Source: Clostridiales bacterium UBA4039
GTDB taxonomy: Bacteria > Bacillota > Clostridia > Lachnospirales > Vallitaleaceae
Direction: 5' to 3'
Assembly (NCBI GenBank): GCA_002382805.1
Contig: DGAD01000022.1
Location: 105,619 to 121,875, forward strand
DNA: 16,257 nt
Shown here: positions 13,809 to 16,257 of the stretch, one piece after another
How the letters are laid out: every line of letters starts with the position of its first letter
Position numbering within the stretch: position 1 is the first letter of the stretch
The notes under the pieces: model-generated
The model's database searches: none
What the model saw: the letters and a program-made list of their open reading frames with translations, nothing else
Told to the model about the DNA's origin: nothing
Made by a program: the position numbers and the translations under genes

Positions 13809-15764
13809 ATGAATTCTTATGGATTTTCTCGTGTTGCAAATGGAATTCCAATAATAAAATTAGGGGATATCAACTATAACCTTCAACAAATAAAAAATAT
13901 ATATGATCAAGCATGTAATCACAATGTCGATTTAATTATTATGCCAGAACTGTGCATAACCGGTTACTCCCTGGGAGACTTGCTGCATCAGTCTAGTGTG
14001 TTAAATCATGCAAAAAAAGGACTTGATGAGTTACTCAACTACTCACTTGGCCGACACACAATACTTGTTGTGGGTCTACCGATGCTTATAGATGAATCTG
14101 TGTATAACGTGGCCGCCATAATATATCAAGGAGAACTTCTAGGCATCGTTCCGAAAAGTTACCTTCCCACTTATAATGAATTTTATGAAAGTCGTTGGTT
14201 TGGTCGAGCAGATCATCTAACTATTGATACCTTAACTTATAATGAAAAAACAGTTCCTGTAGGTGCCGATCTTGTTTTCAAGAGTAAAAAAGCCCCTTAT
14301 CTGTCTTTTGCAATAGAGATTTGTGAAGACCTGTGGGCACCGGTTCCTCCAAGTACCTTTACTGCTTTAGCCGGTGCTTTAGTTATTGGCAATCTTTCTG
14401 CAAGTAATGAACGCATAGGTAAATATGAATATCGTCGCGATCTTGTTAAAGGTCAGTCAGCTCGACATTTTTCTTCATATGTTTATTCATCATGCGGTTA
14501 TGGGGAATCTACAACAGACGTGGTCTATGGCGGACATGCACTTATTGCAGAAAACGGAAAAATTCTCGTTGAAAACAATCGCTTTGAACTTAAAAACCAG
14601 TTCCTATATCACGATATTGATCTCGATCATTTAAGATACGATCGTCTACACTCTAGCACGTATCGAGAATGTAAGAAAACGTTAACCTCCGAGGCAGTAT
14701 GTCGAACCATCCATTTTGACCAAGGCGGTATTCATCGTGATATCATTCATAATATTCCAAAGCACCCATTTGTACCCTCATCCCAACATGATCGTACAAT
14801 ACGGTGTGAAGAGATCTTTAATATACAGACACATGGTTTGGCAAAACGTTTAAATCATATTGGCGAACCCAAGGCTGTTATCGGTATCTCGGGTGGATTA
14901 GATTCTACTCTTGCTTTACTTGTGACTGTAAAAACATTTGATTTACTCAATCGCAAAAGAAAAGATATTATTGGTGTCACAATGCCGGGATTTGGGACAA
15001 CCGGACGCACGTATAAAAATGCTATGGACTTAATGAAAGCTCTTCACATTACTATTCTTGAAGTGCCTATTTCTGATGCTGTCACACAACATTTTAAAGA
15101 TATTGATCATGATATTAATACACATGACATTACGTATGAAAACTCTCAGGCACGTGAGCGCACAAAAATTCTTATGGACTTAGCGAATAAATATAAAGGT
15201 TTGGTGATTGGTACCGGTGATTTATCCGAATTAGCGCTTGGCTGGGCAACCTATAATGGGGATCATATGTCAATGTATGGTGTCAATACCTCCATTCCTA
15301 AGACACTCGTTCATTATCTTGTCGAATGGGTCTCTTTACATGAAGAAACTCGAGAAGCCAAACTTATCTTATGTGATATATTAAATACACCGGTTTCTCC
15401 AGAACTGCTTCCGCCTTCAAGTGATGGCAAAATATCTCAAAAAACAGAAGAAGTCGTCGGACCATATGAATTACATGATTTTTTCTTATATTACATGATG
15501 CGCTTTGGCTATAGCCCGTCTAAAATTATGTATCTTGCAACCCACGCATTTAAAGATACTTATTCGTCAACACTCATCTATAAATGGCTATCTGTGTTCT
15601 ACCGACGTTTTTTTGCACAACAATTTAAACGTAGCGCTTTGCCAGATGGTCCAAAAGTCGGTTCTATTTGTTTGTCTCCACGTGGGGATTTAAGGATGCC
15701 AAGTGATGCTGTTGCAACATTATGGCTTGAAGAGTTAGAGTCAATTCATGAACAATATAAATAA
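13809..15764 (+). CDS. nadE: Glutamine-dependent NAD+ synthetase
   Basis: Makes NAD+ from nicotinic acid adenine dinucleotide with ATP, using ammonia released from glutamine. The 651-residue protein has an N-terminal nitrilase-type glutaminase domain with the Glu-Lys-Cys triad visible: E47 (MPELCITGYSLGD), K116 (VPKSYLPTYNEFYE) and C172 (AIEICEDLWAP). The C-terminal synthetase domain has the ATP pyrophosphatase loop GISGGLDSTLAL (SGGLDS 361-366), GVTMPGFGTT and IGTGDLSELALGWATYNGDHMSMYGVN. Length is normal for the two-domain form; B. subtilis, in contrast, has only the short ammonia-dependent enzyme. The ATG at 13809 is preceded by AAAAGGATGGTGTACA; an ATG overlapping that site is out of frame. 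It is transcribed divergently from comEA and followed after 88 bases by dgkA. Confidence 0.96.
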   Translation: MNSYGFSRVANGIPIIKLGDINYNLQQIKNIYDQACNHNVDLIIMPELCITGYSLGDLLHQSSVLNHAKKGLDELLNYSLGRHTILVVGLPMLIDESVYNVAAIIYQGELLGIVPKSYLPTYNEFYESRWFGRADHLTIDTLTYNEKTVPVGADLVFKSKKAPYLSFAIEICEDLWAPVPPSTFTALAGALVIGNLSASNERIGKYEYRRDLVKGQSARHFSSYVYSSCGYGESTTDVVYGGHALIAENGKILVENNRFELKNQFLYHDIDLDHLRYDRLHSSTYRECKKTLTSEAVCRTIHFDQGGIHRDIIHNIPKHPFVPSSQHDRTIRCEEIFNIQTHGLAKRLNHIGEPKAVIGISGGLDSTLALLVTVKTFDLLNRKRKDIIGVTMPGFGTTGRTYKNAMDLMKALHITILEVPISDAVTQHFKDIDHDINTHDITYENSQARERTKILMDLANKYKGLVIGTGDLSELALGWATYNGDHMSMYGVNTSIPKTLVHYLVEWVSLHEETREAKLILCDILNTPVSPELLPPSSDGKISQKTEEVVGPYELHDFFLYYMMRFGYSPSKIMYLATHAFKDTYSSTLIYKWLSVFYRRFFAQQFKRSALPDGPKVGSICLSPRGDLRMPSDAVATLWLEELESIHEQYK

Positions 15765-15788
15765 CTCTATGCTTACTATTATTCATGA

Positions 15789-15814
15789 AAGTACTTCACT
15801 TGACAATAGTACTT
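15789..15814 (+). repeat. Paired AGTACTT repeats between nadE and dgkA
   Basis: AGTACTT occurs twice, at 15790-15796 and 15808-15814, each containing the palindrome AGTACT, with centres 18 bases apart. TTGACA (15800-15805) lies between them, but the nearest -10-like TAAAAA is only 15 bases further on, so a promoter is doubtful. The arrangement resembles an operator pair. Confidence 0.3.
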
Positions 15815-15852
15815 CCCCACTAAAAAAATGCACCAATTAAGAGGTATCGCCT

Positions 15853-16209
15853 ATGTTTAAAAAAAGTATGCGTCATGCAATTGATGGCATTATTTTCACC
15901 TTTAAATCTGAGCGCAATTTTCGCATCCATATTTGCGTTTATTGTTTCATGGTTATTCTTAGTTTGTTTTTAGGCATTAGTATATTGGAGTGGCTTTTTT
16001 TGCATCTTGTATCAGCGCTCGTCATTATCTCTGAAATATTTAATACCGCCATTGAAAAAACTCTGGATTGGCTTGAACCCAACCACCATGATGTCGTAAA
16101 AGTAGTTAAAGATATATGTGCGGGTGGTGTATTGATTAGCGCCATCGCTGCTGTAATTATTGGATTAATCATCTTTGTCCCACACTTTATAGAACTGTTT
16201 AATCTTTAA
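15853..16209 (+). CDS. dgkA: Diacylglycerol kinase family lipid kinase (DgkA, probably undecaprenol kinase)
   Basis: Small integral-membrane kinase that phosphorylates a lipid alcohol with ATP. In Gram-positive bacteria this family usually acts on undecaprenol, feeding the carrier lipid for cell wall synthesis, but diacylglycerol cannot be excluded. The 118-residue product starts with an amphipathic helix (FKKSMRHAIDGIIFTFKSERNFRIH), has membrane helices at about 28-42, 45-60 and 92-110, and the family signature EIFNTAIEKTLDWL...HHDVVKVVKDICAGGVLI with E61, N64, E68, D72 and K86-D87. The length is normal. The ATG follows AAGAGGT at 7 bases. It lies 88 bases after nadE on the same strand; it could be cotranscribed with nadE or have its own start. 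In Firmicutes dgkA more often sits with ybeY and era, so this location is somewhat unusual. Confidence 0.92.
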   Translation: MFKKSMRHAIDGIIFTFKSERNFRIHICVYCFMVILSLFLGISILEWLFLHLVSALVIISEIFNTAIEKTLDWLEPNHHDVVKVVKDICAGGVLISAIAAVIIGLIIFVPHFIELFNL

Positions 16210-16236
16210 CCTATCAAAAAACAAAAAAGAATACAC

Positions 16237-16257
16237 AAAAAAGGCTTGTATTAGCAA
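16237..16257. terminator. Probable left arm of a terminator cut by the window edge
   Basis: The window ends in six A followed by GGCTTGTATTAGCAA. On the minus strand this reads as a stem arm ending in AAGCC and then TTTTTT, the usual right half of an intrinsic terminator. The matching arm would lie just outside the window, so a terminator between dgkA and a convergent or following gene is predicted, not shown. Confidence 0.4.

Noticed and set aside
15800..15826. Promoter for dgkA (TTGACA with TAAAAA)
   Set aside because: The spacer is only 15 bases and the -10 is poor; kept only as a repeat feature.
1..16257. CRISPR array, tRNA/rRNA genes, insertion sequences, prophage or toxin-antitoxin genes
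   Set aside because: No regularly spaced repeats, cloverleaf-like segments, transposase/integrase motifs or short paired toxin genes were seen by reading both strands.

Overview
This window looks like ordinary chromosome from a low-GC, Gram-positive-type bacterium, most likely a member of Clostridia (Lachnospirales-like). That placement is inferred from A+T-rich coding, strong AGGAGG-type ribosome binding sites, sigma-A-like promoters with 17-bp spacers, and familiar gene neighbourhoods: yicC-gmk-rpoZ, and comEA...comEC-holA facing rpsT. No phage, IS element, CRISPR array, tRNA or rRNA was seen. Every base belongs to, or lies within about 230 bases of, a recognisable gene.

Region 1 (about 1-6050, minus strand) holds housekeeping genes. 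Reading right to left these are a small alarmone (p)ppGpp synthetase, a hairpin over its stop codon, an RsuA-type rRNA pseudouridine synthase, a HAD phosphatase/phosphomutase, and a YgiQ-family radical SAM protein. A near-consensus promoter (1839-1867) then starts yicC-gmk-rpoZ. The small remA/DUF370 gene often found between yicC and gmk in Firmicutes is absent.

Region 2 (6046-6600, plus strand) is rpsT (ribosomal protein S20). It has its own strong promoter, a leader of about 115 nt that could fold a hairpin whose loop complements the Shine-Dalgarno sequence, and a clear intrinsic terminator. The alarmone synthetase and rpsT are transcribed divergently from back-to-back promoters.

Region 3 (6604-13684, minus strand) is a tightly packed seven-gene cluster: comEA, OmpR-family response regulator, sensor histidine kinase, tandem-GerMN lipoprotein, comEC channel, a separate ComEC-type metallo-beta-lactamase protein, and holA (DNA polymerase III delta). 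It is the most interesting part. First, ComEC is divided into a membrane channel gene and an independently started, membrane-anchored MBL gene that overlap by 8 bp. Second, a kinase/regulator/GerMN-lipoprotein module resembling actinobacterial MtrA-MtrB-LpqB sits inside the DNA-uptake operon. Third, two genes of this cluster (comEC and the kinase) have good Shine-Dalgarno sequences correctly spaced from AUC or AUU codons and no plausible ATG/GTG/TTG there. This suggests non-canonical initiation, or an error or frameshift in the comEC case.

Region 4 (13685-16257, plus strand) carries nadE (glutamine-dependent NAD+ synthetase, divergent from comEA) and a dgkA-type lipid kinase. The window ends in what looks like one arm of a terminator.
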